This document shows, piece by piece, positions 23,255 to 35,836 of a stretch of 64,000 bases of DNA. This stretch comes from Anaeramoeba flamelloides (lineage: Eukaryota > Metamonada > Anaeramoebidae), in assembly GCA_027625915.1 (NCBI GenBank), contig JANTQA010000036.1:7895001-7959000 (forward strand), in the 5' to 3' direction. A model generated the notes under the pieces. That model was not told the DNA's origin and did no database searches. It saw only the letters and a list, made by a program, of their open reading frames with translations. Each line of letters opens with the position of its first letter. Positions within the stretch are counted from its first letter, which is position 1. The translations under genes were made by a program, and so were the position numbers.

Positions 23255-26200
23255 ATGCCGACCATTGCCCTGAAAAAACTTGCCCTTTTCAAAGCCATTG
23301 GGAAAACATACACAGACGAAGAATTTGAACAACTTTGCTTTGATTTTGGTATTGAACTTGATGATATTGAAGAAGAAATTGAAAATCAAGAAAAAGTCAT
23401 AGTTTATAAAATTGATCTCCCAGCAAATAGGTAAAATTAAAACTAAAATCGTTTTTATTGAATAACAAGAATAACTTTTCTGAAAATAATTCTTTGTACC
23501 AACATAACACAAACAACCAAAAAAATATTTTGTGATTGCCAATTTACTTGAATAGATATGATCTTCTTTGTTTGGAGGGTCTAGCGCGTAGTCTTAGAAT
23601 TTTTCTAGGTCTTGAAGAGCCACCTGTTTTTAAAGTTAAAGAGCTTCTTTCTGAAACACACAAAATGACTGTCTTACCAGAAGTAAGATCTTTCCTTTTT
23701 TTTCTTCTTCTACTGGTTTTGGAATAATAAATGGGATAAAATTTCATCTGGTTATCTTTTATCCAATTCAAAAATTTCTTTCATCTCGTATACTTGTCTT
23801 ACACAACATAGATCGGTGTATCATAAAAAAGAAACCAACACAATAAAAATAGAGTTCACATAAATCACAATTTCTTTGAAAAACCTAAACGAAAAAAAAA
23901 ACAAATAATAAAAATGAAGTGAAAATTTTTTCTCATTTATTTTTCAGATACAGGTATACTAAAAAATAGCAAAAAAAAAAAAACAAACTTAACAAAAAAA
24001 ATTTAAAACAAACAACCGTTTGGGAAAATAACTGAAAAAAAAAGATCAATTAGATTTTTAATTGGAATCATTTATAGAATCACAGAAACCTGAAAATGAA
24101 AAGTAAGATCAATGAATAAAAGAAAAAATAAACCAAGACTAAAAAAAAAAAAATGGAGGGATAAACAAAATCACAGTATTTTACAATACTACCTCTTTTG
24201 GTATGGGTTTTTCTTTGATTGATCTAGTATTAAAAATTTGTTGAAATTTTTGCAATTAAAAAATAATTTCTAGGAATTCAAAATAGAATGGTTTTGTATG
24301 AAAAAATTTTTTAATACATAAAAAATATCCGATTTTTTTTTTTAGGGGAGTTTATTTTATTAATGATTAGTGACCCAACTAACAAACTAATATGTTCACT
24401 AAATTCAAAATTAGACATTACAAAGCTTTATTATTAAAAAAAAATTGAATTTTTACAATTATAATACTGGTCTTTGAATTCTAAACGGGAAAAAATTTTC
24501 ACTTCCTTTTTTATATTTTTCTTTGAGAATATATTGAGGCCTTGGTGTATTAGGTTGTAATTTGTGGTTTCTATCACAAGTTTATCAAAAAGGAAATTGA
24601 AAAAGAAGTAAAATTTTTTCCCATTTATAATTCAAATACCAGTAATAAAAATACATTAATTTTCAAAAATAAAAAGCCAAATGTTTTCACCGAGTATAAG
24701 GGAAAATCTTTAACAATTCAAATAGAACAGATAGATGTTGAATTATTAAAATTTTTATTTTGATTTTGCAGATTATTTTGTTTTTTAGGTAAAATTATGA
24801 GTACAAATAAATTTTTTAAAAAAAAAAAATCTAAAATGGAAATCGATGAATAGTTTTAGAAAAATAAATTTTTCGAAAAAAATAATTGATTTTTTCATTG
24901 TTCAATAATTATTCAAATTTATTTACTTTATAATATGATGATTTAACGAAAACTTGTATCTTTATTTATTACGTAATAAGAAATTTTTTGTACAATCAAA
25001 ATTATTTAATACATCACATATATTTCTTTTAATGGTATAACCAAAAATGTGGGTTTTTTTTCATACGAGTGAGCAAAATACTCTCTAAAAAAGATAATTT
25101 CTATGTTTGAATTTTTTGGTTGAACAAATAAAAATTGAAATTATTGTAAAGATTCAAAGGATTTCAAGACTGAAAATTTAAAGTTTGAAAAAAAAAAAAT
25201 CCCAAGGACCTCTTTTTCCAAAATAAAATTGCTAAACAAAACAAAAAAATCCGATTGACAATCAAGAATGACTCAAACAACAATTAAAATAATTACATAG
25301 GATCTCATATCTAAAAATTTAATTAAAATAAAAAAAAAAAAAAAAAAAGTTTACTAGAACTCAAATTCAAAAAATTTAAAGCTTGAAAAAAAAAAAATCA
25401 ATCTTTTTCTTGTTTGATATGTTTCCCCATACTTATATTTCTTTTATTTGGAACAAATTATGTACTTTTCGGAACAAAATTGAATTAAATTTAATTCAAT
25501 TTCGAACTTACCCTTAAAAAAAGGGAGAGATAGAGAGAGAATTGTATCCACAAACTATATATTAACACGAAAATTAAAATGTTAATTTAACTTTAATTTC
25601 ACAAAAATTATATTTATTTATTTTTCTATTTTACAAAATTCAAAACCCAAAACCAAATAATAATTATAAAAAAAAAAATAAAAGTGTGCGAAAATCCGAC
25701 CATACGTTGTATGTGCAGTCTTGAAAGACATCACTTTCACCAAAGAAAATTTGAAATCTTTTAAAGATCTTCAAGAGAAATTGCATCATAACATTTGTAG
25801 AAGAAGAAAGCTCGTCGCCATTGGAACACACGATTTGGATACCATTGAGGGCCCCTTTACATACGAGGCACTTATACCATCTGAAATAAATTTCAAACCA
25901 TTAAATCAAACAAAAAAAATGAATGGAGAAGAATTAATGAAATTTTATGAAAATGACCTTAAATTAAAGCATTTTTTAGGTCTTATTAGAGAATCCTCTG
26001 TTTATCCAGTTATTTATGATAAAAACAGAACTGTTTTATCGCTTCCACCAATCATCAATGGTGATCATTCAAAAATTAGTACACAAACTAAAAATGTCTT
26101 TATTGAATGTACTGCCTTAGATTTAACTAAAGCGAAAATTACCCTTAATACAGTCATAACAATGTTTTCTGAATATTGCAGTGAACCATTCACGTAATTC

Positions 26201-27703
26201 TTTTTCTTTTTACTTTTTACATTTTTCTTTTCTGATTAACTTTCTGGATTCTGATTTTATTTATTGATTGTTTTTAATCTTGAAATTTATCAAAAATATT
26301 AAAATTAAAAATTGATATTTTTCTGTTAACAATTACATGTTTTTAATTATTCTTAGTGCCCATCCAGTTGAAATTAAATACCCAGACGAAACAACTATGA
26401 CAACACCCAATCTAGATTATGTCCCATTTGAAGTTTCACTTAATTATGTGAATAAATTGATTGGAATTAATATCGATGCTGATAAAATGTCTGAATTATT
26501 GTATAAAATGCAACTGGAAGAAATTAAAGAAAAAAGAACTGTGGTTTATTCAAATAAAAAAGAAATTGAAAAGGAAGAAGAAGAAGAAGAAGAAGAAGAA
26601 GAAGAAAAGGAAGAAGGGGGAAAGAAAGAAATTGTTGATTATTTATTAACCATAAAAGCACCACCAACTAGAAGTGATATTCTCCATGCGTGTGATGTCG
26701 CAGAAGATGTAGGAATCGCTTATGGCTTCAACAATATTGTGAAAACAACTCCTAAATCAAATACAATTGGTGATGTTTTCCCATTAAATGAATTAACAGA
26801 ATTACTCCGTTACGAAATTGCCCAGGCTGGATACACAGAAGCGCTTACCTTTGCTTTGTGTTCACACGACGACTGCTTTAAAAAAATGAGAGTTGAAGAT
26901 AATAAGAAAATCGCTGCAGTTATTGAAAATGCTAAATCAAAAATGTTTCAAATCGCTAGAATTTCCCTTTTACCTGGATTGTTAAAAACAAGATTTGAAT
27001 CAGACAATCTTAAATTACCAATAAAATTATTTGAAGTTTCAGATGTCGTACTTTTAGATCAAAAAAGTGAAATTGGTTCCAAAAATGTACGAAGATGCGC
27101 AGGATTTTATTCTGGTACCACAGACGGATTTGAGGTAATTAGTTAATCATTATTTACCTTTCATAATATTTTTTTTTTTGTATTATATTTTATATTGCTT
27201 TTCTTTTTCATATTCTTTTTATTATATTTATGATGGTTTGTTATATTCACATTTAATTTTTCATTCAATATATATTTATTTTTGTTTTAATCTTATTTTC
27301 TAATAATAGTATATCCATGGTTTATTAGATAGAATAATGGAAGTTTTAGATGTACCATGTGATCTTGAAGGAGAAAAAACAGAAGCCTATTATATTAGAG
27401 AAACCGATCGTAAATTTTTATTATATTTTTTTTTATTTTTTTGTTAATTTTATTTTATCACAAAATTTAAATTTATTGATTTATCACTCACTCTCTCTCT
27501 TTTTTTTTCTTTCCAACTAATAATTTATTTTTTTATGAAAATTAAAAATAGATCCTTCTTATTTGCCAGGAAGATGCGCAAGTGTATTTTACAGGCACAA
27601 ACAAGTCGGTTATCTTGGCGTTCTTCACCCAGAAGTTTTAATTAATTTCAAAATTACTACACCTTGTTCTGTTTTGGAAATTGATTTAGAAGAATTCCTC
27701 TAA
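23255..27703 (+). CDS. FARSB: Phenylalanyl-tRNA synthetase beta subunit
   Basis: Beta subunit of cytosolic heterotetrameric PheRS, which charges tRNA-Phe. Six exons: 23255-23430, 23556-23682, 25685-26193, 26357-27134, 27310-27409 and 27552-27703. Phases agree throughout, giving 613 residues (human FARSB is 589). It starts [20 protein letters not shown], the usual eukaryotic/archaeal start. [20 protein letters not shown] crosses intron 1. [18 protein letters not shown] and [12 protein letters not shown] mark the B3/4 region. [20 protein letters not shown] is the B5 domain. [31 protein letters not shown] and PGRCASVF lie in the catalytic-like core, and GVLHPEVL is near the end. Donors are GTAAAA, GTAAGA, GTAATT, GTAATT and GTAAAT. 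Intron 2 is 2002 nt while the others are 125-175 nt. A lineage-specific E-rich run (about 26570-26620) lies just before B5. The match is unmistakable. Confidence 0.97.
23683..25684 (+). other. FARSB intron 2 (2.0 kb), hosts a foldback
   Basis: The bounds come from homology: ...MTVLPE before, [13 protein letters not shown] after, phase 0, donor GTAAGA, and an A-rich acceptor AATAAAAG. It contains a foldback repeat at 24466-24644 and many A and T runs. No exon was seen inside, and PheRS needs none here. Confidence 0.9.
24466..24644. repeat. Foldback repeat, ACTGGT family, copy in FARSB intron
   Basis: ACTGGTCTTTGAATTCTAAA is mirrored by TTTATAATTCAAATACCAGT. GGGAAAAAATTTTCACTTCC is mirrored by GAAGTAAAATTTTTTCCC. 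The loop carries TTAGGTTGTAATTTGTG, the reverse complement of the loop of the copy at 384-546. About 179 bp in all. There is no clear target duplication, though TAAT and AATA flank it. Confidence 0.6.
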
Positions 27704-28964
27704 TTTGGTTATTTTCTGTTTTTTTTTTTTTAAAAAATGAATGAATTGAATATAAAATAAAATAGTATTTTTGAATTAATTTATTCTCTTTAATTTATGA
27801 ATATCTATTTAAATAATATTTTGGAATGTTAATTTTTGAATTTGAAAAAGTTGAACAAACATATTAAAAAATAAAAATTATTGATTTCTTGGGATAATAT
27901 GAATAAAAAAATAAGAAAATAGATGATCTATTTATGATATTATTATTTTTTATACTTATATTCTAATTATTTTTATTCTTCACTTTTTTTTCATTTTGAT
28001 AAATTTTTCTTTAATTAGTCCTTTCTCTCAATAAAGATATATAATATTTTTTAAATTTTTTCTTATTTTTATAATTTTCCCTTTTTAGAAAAAATGGACA
28101 AATTAAAAAAAAAAATAGACAAGAATTAATTTTCATATTAAAATCGTAATCAAAGCCAAAATGTTTGTAATATCATTCTACTTGTTAGTTACTAATGAAC
28201 AAAAATGCCTGAAATTAAGTGTTTAGAAATTAGATCGATTCCGGATACTGGATTCTTAAGATCAATTTCAGAAGAACAGAAATATCAGAGCAACAAAAAA
28301 AACGAAAAAAATAACTTTTACTAAATGTTTACAATTACAAGAAAATTTCGAAAATTGATCCTGTTTCAATTTTGGTTTCATTTGATAGGTTGAATGTTAG
28401 TTAAATTTACATAATTGATCTAATTTATCGTTTCAGTTTTTTTTTTTTGAACATAACCAGTTTGAAAAATCAGTTACAAAAAATACATGAAAATTTACAC
28501 TTTTTCTACCATTTTTCAATTTAAATAAATTTGGATATTTTTTTTTTTTTTTTTTTCAAAAAAGTTTCAACAAATAGATTATTAAAAAGGATATAAAATG
28601 GATCAAATGGTGATGTGTTTTGATTCAAATTCGCCTTAAGTATCTCTTATAGTGTTATATGTATTGGGTACCTTTTTTTGAAATTTTTCTAATTGTGTGA
28701 TAAAAAATAGAGAAAAAAGGGACGGTTAACTCAAAAATAAAAAAAAAGTAAAGTCCAAAAAATCAAAAACGAAAAAAAGTAAAACTTTTTCATTTATTTT
28801 GATAAAAATTGAAAAATTTTGCAATTTTATTTCGAAATAATCACAAATTTTCGTTTAACGTAAAAGAATGTCTATTGTTTTTTCTGTCATTTCTTTAGAT
28901 GGCAAATTCCAATAGATATTACTAAAATTTGTGCATTCTGTTCTGAAAGCTTGTTATTGCTTGT
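27704..28964. other. Convergent intergenic FARSB / CDC6
   Basis: Both genes end here. The sequence is AT-rich with T runs (e.g. about 28540-28556). Nothing coding, structural or repeated was recognised. Confidence 0.6.
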
Positions 28965-30794
28965 TTAATTAACAGAATTTTTATAAAAGGGCATTTTTTT
29001 GAGAGAATACTTGATATCATCAGTGGAAACATTTAAGGAAAAAATTTTGAGAAAATCTTGATTCCCCTTATCAATTTTGATCAATCCTGATCCTTCTAAA
29101 TTTTCCAATAAGGTAGTAAAGTCTTTTCTTGAATTTGGGTTAATTCGATTCCCTCTACAGAATTGGATATAGGTTTCCCGTAAATTCCCAATTGTAAATA
29201 AGGTGTCCACAGACCTTTTCCCTCTGCCTCTGCCTCTTCCCCTGCCCCTGCCCCTACCTCTTCTCCTCCCTCTGCCTCTACCTCTGCCTCTACCCCTGCC
29301 TCTTTTTTGCCCATTTTGGTTCTGTGTGCTTAGAACATTGGTGTTTTGATAATAACTCATTTTCTTTTTTTTTTCCAATTCATTTTTATAAATGATCATT
29401 ATTGAAGTCAAAATAAACTTCTGTTGTAAGGGCAAGTTTTGAATAATTGAAGTCTTTGTTGAACCAAAGAAATTTGAAATCACTTTGGACATTAGGGAGA
29501 AGGTAACTTTGTTTAGCCCTTGCTGGTAAGCTGTTTTGATCGATTCCTTGGTAATGTCTAGTGCTTCTCTCATGTCACCAGACAATTTGGAGATTTTTCT
29601 TGCACAAAACTCCAAGGCATCTTCTTCGATTGTGAATTTGTCTACATTTTCACTTTGGAACGAAAATCTTTGTTTTAAGATCGTGACAATTTGCGAGACA
29701 GTGTATGGTTTAAAATTCATAATTAAAGGTTGAATTCCCCGGAGGTTCAGATAGGGGAGGACACGATCTGTTAGATCTAAATCATTTGCAATCCCAATAA
29801 CCATAAATTGTTTTGATATACCACAATTTGCCCATTCAAAAAGCTGGTAGATGGTGTCCAGATTTCCTTTTGAAATTAAATGATCTAACTCGTCTAAAAC
29901 AACTGTAATTACAACATTCTCGTCTAAGTTTTGAATCAAATATTCAATTTGTTCTTTTAAAGGCTTTTTGATGATGTTTTTTAAGGTAATTATCTTTGAA
30001 TCATCATCTTTTGTGAGCTCATCGTTATTACTAGAATCTGAAGAGTATGTTTCTTCGCTTTCACTTTCACTTTCGCTTTCGCTTTCACTTTCGGTTTCTC
30101 CTTCTGATTCCTCTTCGCTTTCACTTTTTTCATCTCTACCTTCTGTTTGATACTCACTTGAGGAAGTTTCCTTTGAAGACTCATTTACATATTCTGAGCC
30201 TGATTCTGATTCTGATTCTGATTCTGTTTCATATTCTGATCCTGACTCTTGGTCTGAGTTAGTTTCTGTGCCTGATTCTGATTCTGAGTCTTGTTCGCAA
30301 TCAGAACTCGAGTCTGATTTCGGTGTTTGTGTTGATTCTTGATAAATATCAAAATTTGGATCACTGTTAGTGTTTTTTAATTTTAAATTTTTTGTGGTGG
30401 GTAACGGACTTATTTTTTTCTTCTTTGTTTGTGTTTGTTTTTTTTTTTCACTTCCAATTGTTTTTTCTTTGTGAGCTTGATAGTGTTTTAGTGAAAGTTG
30501 TCTTATTAGGTTTAGTATTGAATTTTTGTCTGGAACAGCAACACAATTAATAAAAATTGAACTAATTTTTTTGTTTTGTTTATTTTGAATCAAATCAATA
30601 GATTCCTTCACAGATAATGTTTTGCCAGTTCCAGGTGTACCCGCAATATATAAAGAATAAACAGATTCTTTTGTTTGACTTATAGCATTTTCAAAAAATT
30701 TTGTAATTTGATTTATTTCTGTGTCCCTGCACAAAACTTTGGGTAATTTTATTGATGTTTCAAATGAGCTTTGTAAATGATGTATCGATTCCAT
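28965..30794 (-). CDS. CDC6: CDC6/ORC1-type replication licensing AAA+ ATPase
   Basis: Nuclear ATPase that works with ORC to load MCM helicase at origins. A single exon of 609 residues begins at ATG 30794. Walker A is AGTPGTGKT (51-59), Walker B is TVVLDELD (297-304), sensor 1 is IGIAND (333-338) and sensor 2 is KLSGDMREALDI (403-414). PLQQKFILTSIMI (about 455-467) opens the winged-helix part, which ends near 590. There is no BAH domain, which favours CDC6 over ORC1. Two unusual insertions are present. One is a serine/acidic stretch of about 110 residues (155-265, SE-rich) between Walker A and B, where human CDC6 has none. The other is an Arg-Gly repeat (497-526) inside the winged-helix domain, with codon content unlike its surroundings (29217-29310 is GC-rich). 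The SE stretch could be a phosphorylation or nucleic-acid-mimic region; that is inference. Confidence 0.92.
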   Translation of the reverse strand: MESIHHLQSSFETSIKLPKVLCRDTEINQITKFFENAISQTKESVYSLYIAGTPGTGKTLSVKESIDLIQNKQNKKISSIFINCVAVPDKNSILNLIRQLSLKHYQAHKEKTIGSEKKKQTQTKKKKISPLPTTKNLKLKNTNSDPNFDIYQESTQTPKSDSSSDCEQDSESESGTETNSDQESGSEYETESESESESGSEYVNESSKETSSSEYQTEGRDEKSESEEESEGETESESESESESESEETYSSDSSNNDELTKDDDSKIITLKNIIKKPLKEQIEYLIQNLDENVVITVVLDELDHLISKGNLDTIYQLFEWANCGISKQFMVIGIANDLDLTDRVLPYLNLRGIQPLIMNFKPYTVSQIVTILKQRFSFQSENVDKFTIEEDALEFCARKISKLSGDMREALDITKESIKTAYQQGLNKVTFSLMSKVISNFFGSTKTSIIQNLPLQQKFILTSIMIIYKNELEKKKKMSYYQNTNVLSTQNQNGQKRGRGRGRGRGRGRRRGRGRGRGRGRGRGKRSVDTLFTIGNLRETYIQFCRGNRINPNSRKDFTTLLENLEGSGLIKIDKGNQDFLKIFSLNVSTDDIKYSLKKMPFYKNSVN

Positions 30795-31965
30795 TCCTAT
30801 TCTTTTTATTCAAAGTCGTTGGTTTAAAAGTTCTATAGTTTAAATTATCGATTACAAGAAAAATTATGAATTTGTTAAAAAAATGATCTTTGTTTTTTTA
30901 TTTTTTCTTTATATTTGAGCTTAACGGTAACATTAAGTTTTTGAAATTTTTATTTCGCTTGATACTTGTTTTTAATTTCTTAAAGTCTGGGTTTATTAAA
31001 CATTGATAAAATAATTGAATCTTGGAAATTTCAAATTTTGAAATCAAACCATAAGAAGATATTAATTTTTTCAATTAGTCTGAATTGGAAACTTGGATTG
31101 AATAAAAACATAATCGGCTTGAAAGTAAAAAAAGTATTTTTGATCTGAAAAATAAGGTCTAATATATGAGTATTTGAAATATTTTTAGAAAACATTTTAA
31201 CTGATTTTGATAATCTTGAGTTTTATTTAAAGGTTGAAAATTTCTTTTCTCACAAATTATCTGTTTTCAAAATAATAGCTACAGAAAAGTTTAATCCTCG
31301 TTACAAAAATAAAAATCCATTTTATAGAAAATTAAAACCTTTAACAATTAAAGAAATGGACAATAAACCATAAATTAAAATAGTACTGATTTCTGAAAGT
31401 TTGATGATTCAAAAAGATATTCTAAAAAAAAAGGATCAAAAGAGAAAATTTTTCATAAAAAATAGAGTAAATTCTTTTTGAAAATTTTAAAAAAAAAAAA
31501 AACAAAAAAATTCAATAAAAAGCAGAAAAGTACGAAAAATTTTGAACTCAAGTACCTTCCTAATCTAAATTTTAGTGAAAATATCCAGACCTTTATCTTC
31601 AAAATTGATTTGAACTTAGGTATACTATCGGGCAGTTAATTAGAATTTACCTTGGAATAAGAAGAAAAAAAAAGCAGGATTATATTTTGATATATAGATT
31701 ATGATTGTTTTGCACAGTATTATTTTTGACCACTGTACAATTCTTGAAATCTTCATTTCATTTCCTTTTTGATGATAACCCAATGTAGACAAATGTTAAA
31801 AGATAAAAAAAGTTATAAAACCAATAGTAAAAACAAAGGCCAATCTAATCCAAAAATCTGAATTGAAAAAAGGAAGATGAAAATATAAATGTAAATGTAG
31901 TAAAAATGATCCCCCTTTATTATCCAAATAAGACAATCCTACTATTTGTTGAAAAATAAATGAAA

Positions 31966-32140
31966 AAATTTTTTCATTCAATTTACCAAAAAAATGAGTT
32001 ATATAAAAACTGTAAAATTTCAATTTTTTAATTCTCAAAATCAGCTTAAATTATTAATTAGCCTTTTTAGAATTGGTAATTTTGATGATCTAAATTAATT
32101 CATGGTATGTGTTTTTTTTTGGAATTTGAATGAAAATTTT
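31966..32140. repeat. Foldback repeat, TTCATTCARYTT family, unit 1
   Basis: TTTTCATTCAATTTACCAAA on the left is mirrored by GGAATTTGAATGAAAATTTT on the right. The next bases, GATCTTTGTATTTAACAATT then AACAGTAA, are shared with unit 2. Confidence 0.5.
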
Positions 32141-32297
32141 GATCTTTGTATTTAACAATTAACAGTAAGGTTATTTTTTGAGTGGAATAAATTGTAGATA
32201 GTTCAATATTGGTTTGAGTGAAATTGGACCCCTTTGGTTTGAATGCGAAACATGGAATAATTATTAATTTACTTTTTGTTTCAAAATAAATTCAAAC

Positions 32298-32469
32298 AAA
32301 ATTTTCATTCAGCTTTCCCAAAAAAAGATTTGTAAACCAGGTAACATTTCTACTTTTTATTTCTGCCAACCAGTCGAAATAATTAACCCCCTTTTTTAGA
32401 ATAAGGGGCTTTGGTGATTTATTTTGGTTCCTGGAATGTGAGAATTTTGGAAAGCTGAATGAAAATTTT
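32298..32469. repeat. Foldback repeat, TTCATTCARYTT family, unit 2
   Basis: AAAATTTTCATTCAGCTTTC is mirrored by GAAAGCTGAATGAAAATTTT. An inner hairpin is CCCCCTTTTTTAGAATAAGGGG-like, at about 32388-32407. The flank GATCTTTTTCTTTTTCAATT then AACAGTAA repeats the flank of unit 1. A third left arm (AAAATTTTCATTCGGCTTTC) ends the window at 63974-63993. Confidence 0.6.
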
Positions 32470-35400
32470 GATCTTTTTCTTTTTCAATTAACAGTAAATA
32501 TTTATCTTTATAATTCTTGTTATTAAGACTTACAACCACTGAAGCTGGAAAAAGATTATCTTTTATTCAGATGCGGATGTGTGTTATTTTGTTACTCATT
32601 TGACGCATTGATCTCCAACTTTAGTTCATTAATTTTAATATTTGATTTATGAGTCAATAAATTAATTTTTTCTTTTTTTTTCTGAAATCTGAATTGAAGT
32701 TTGAAATAATAATATATTAGAAGACAAGTTATAAAATAATACAATTTTTGGGCTGAAAATTGAAAATTTCATTTAGGTTCGATTTTATTTGGAGCTTTTA
32801 ATTTTTTTTCTATTTTTTTCGGTAATACTGAAAAAGGGAAATTATCATTATCTTGAACAACCTAAAATCAAAAAAAAAAAATGATTAAATACCCGCCCAA
32901 TCTATCAGCCTTACACTTTTCAAATTTTGTTTTCAGAAATAAAAAAACAATAAATTGATTTTATTAATTAAGCTTGAATCACCATTTCCAATAATACCAA
33001 CTTGAAGATCCACCAGCTAAGAAACAAAATCACATATAACCACACCCTAATAAAAGATAATCGTTTTTCAGTATCAGTGACGCAACACGACTAATAACAT
33101 AGGCTAACTTGACGAATCCAAGTTTCCAAATAAAAAATATACTTTTTTTTTTCAAGATAACTGATCACTAAATCATCAAAGAAACAGAAAATAAAAAATA
33201 TATAAACTTGATATGGGTTTCATAAATATTTATTATTCAATAATAAACTAATATAATGACCAAGAGATGAACTTTCTACAAAAAATACAGTGTTGAGAAA
33301 TCACCCTTTACTAAGAATACAACTAACACCCCAAAACACAGCAAGTTCCACTTTTAAGTTTCAAACTTTGAATGAAAATTAAGGTATAAAAAATATTACA
33401 ATTTAAGGATGAAAAATTCTGAATTTTCGTAAAATAATTTGTGTAAAAAAAAAATCCAAAAAATCTTCCTTAATTTGAGATTTTTGTTGGTACCTGAATA
33501 GTTTATTCAGTTCCGGTCTTAAAAGCGAAACTAAGTTTAAAACCAATTTTTTTTTATCTTATTAATTCACAACATCTAATTAACTAATCCAGAATTTACC
33601 TACTTTAAAATCAATTTTAAAGATAAAATTCTATGACATTTTTGGAGTTTTTTAAATTATGAATTGTGCTTGTCAAAAATTATTTTGTAATTTTTATTGA
33701 TTTTTAAGAAATTTAGGGTTTTTTTTTTATTGAAAAATTTTCTTTTTATTACTCTTCTGTTTATTTATGAAAATCTTCATATTCGATTTGATAATCTAGG
33801 AATTTTTTTTTTAAAGAGTTGATTGTTTTTATACAAATATCATATTTACTAATTTTTTATTGTTGGTTTATTTGATCAAAAATGTACAAACCTTGTTGAA
33901 ATAGGAAATAGCCCTTTTATTGAAAAATATAGATTTATCTCACCAACCCTTGTTATTTTTACAAGGGTGGTTTCTTCTTTAAAATTTCATCATATTGAAA
34001 AAACAATTTTGAATAACCTGGGATTTTAAATACTTAAACAAACTTGTTAAGAGTCCAAGTATTAGGAAATTAATATAATTTTCCAATTGAAGCCACTCTT
34101 AAAAATAATTTACTAAATAAATCGAAGTTCTGTTATCTTACAGATGATTACTAAGGAAGTAAAATGCAAAGGAAATCTAATATCAAAAAATCGATTTTTT
34201 CACTCTTTTTTGTTAAAAAATTGAAAGTGATTTATTGACATCGAGCTATTTACCATTTCAAGCGAGGCATAAAATAATTAGGTTTTATTTTGATTTTGAA
34301 AGTTATGTTCCTTTCAACCATACAATGAAAATTTATAAGATAAGAAATTAGTAGTATAATGGCAAATCGCGTTTTATAAAATAGAAAATTCAATTTCTAT
34401 CATAAAATTAATAATTTTTTTAATTTCTCTTATATCATTCGTTAGAGTTATTTTTTTTTTTTGTTACAACAAAGACAAAAATTAAATTTTCTCAAGAATT
34501 GAAAGAAAAGAAATCATAGAAACTTGAAAGTATTTTTCATTCTTTTTTGGTAAAAATTATTCAAACATGAGATTTTTCAATATCTGAAAATTGAAGATCC
34601 ACATTAATATAAGTTTTTTTATCAATTATTTATCTGTTTCAAAAACCAAAAAAGGATAACTTAATTTTTTTTTTCTTCTATTAAAAATTTTACACTTTAT
34701 GAGAAACTTTTCTGACCTATTTTAACAGTTTATTGTATATGTTAAAATTTTATAATAGACAATCAATTTTTATAAATTATAAATTTTTACCACCAGATAA
34801 GCATAAATTCTTCTAATGGTCTAAGAAAAGATATGATTTTGATTTAAATATTTGGGAAAAAATGGTCCAAGAGTATTATTAATTGAAAACATTAAAGAAA
34901 ATGAAAAATGAGAACAATAAAGAAAAGAAAAAATAAATAATCAAAGTTAAAATGGAGGATCGAACAAAATAACTTTTTTTCCAAAATACTATCTTTTCCT
35001 AAATTTCTTTTTATTTGATTGTTATCTGATTGGAAATTTTGTTAAAAAATTTGTATATTTTTGAGATCTCCAAAACCACTCATTTTATTTTGATAACAAG
35101 TTAGATTTAAATTTTTTTTGTTGGTTTGTTAGATAATAATACAATAGATAATTATTTAAAGTTAATTTGTTTCTTCAGTAAATTAGTTTTACTTTTCCTT
35201 TTTATTTTCATTTTCATTTTCATTTTCAGGATGGTTAACAATTAAAAACTGTGTTGTGCTCTATTTCCTCAACTTTACCAAATATTTCAATATCAAAAAT
35301 TTTTGTAAAGTGAAGGTTGTACTTAAAAACATGAAAACCACTTGAAGAACACAATACAAATTAAAGAGTTTTGTGAAATTAGCTAATTGACATAATATTT

Positions 35401-35836
35401 TGATTTACATTTTTTGTTATATTGTGTGAACCAAAAAAGCACAAATTATCCATCTAATACCAATTAATAACCCCCCTTTCATACTTGGGGTTTCTAGTTG
35501 GTAAAGAATGATTGTGATTAACTGAAGAAAAGTTAATAATTTTTAAACGACTTATTTTTTCAATGCGGAGAATAGACTGATTACAAGATGTTATTGAAAT
35601 GAAATTTAATGATTTCCATACTGTGTACAGACTTTAGGTTGAAATTTAACAAATGGAAAACACCTTTTCTACTTGTAATAAAAACAAAATAATTAATTTT
35701 TTCTCATTTTTTCATTTTCTATCCTTGTTTTCTTTTGGCTTTCTTGTCGCTTTTTTCTTTTTAACAAAAAACATTTTGAACAAAAAAACAAACCTCAAAA
35801 AACACCAAACAAATCCCAATCAAAACACATTTTAAC

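Larger units (their letters stand above)
30795..35836. other. 5 kb gene-poor stretch between CDC6 and RCC1-BTB
   Basis: The two genes diverge from here, so both promoters lie at its ends. Two tandem foldback units lie at 31966-32140 and 32298-32469. A diverged relative of the Tc1-like MITE is possible at about 33660-33900 (ends with TTATTGTTGGTTTATTTGATC). The rest is AT-rich with homopolymers. No exon can be supported. Confidence 0.5.

Noticed and set aside
23192-23542. A 116-codon - strand frame over FARSB exon 1
   Set aside because: Shadow of the conserved FARSB exon and its intron on the other strand.
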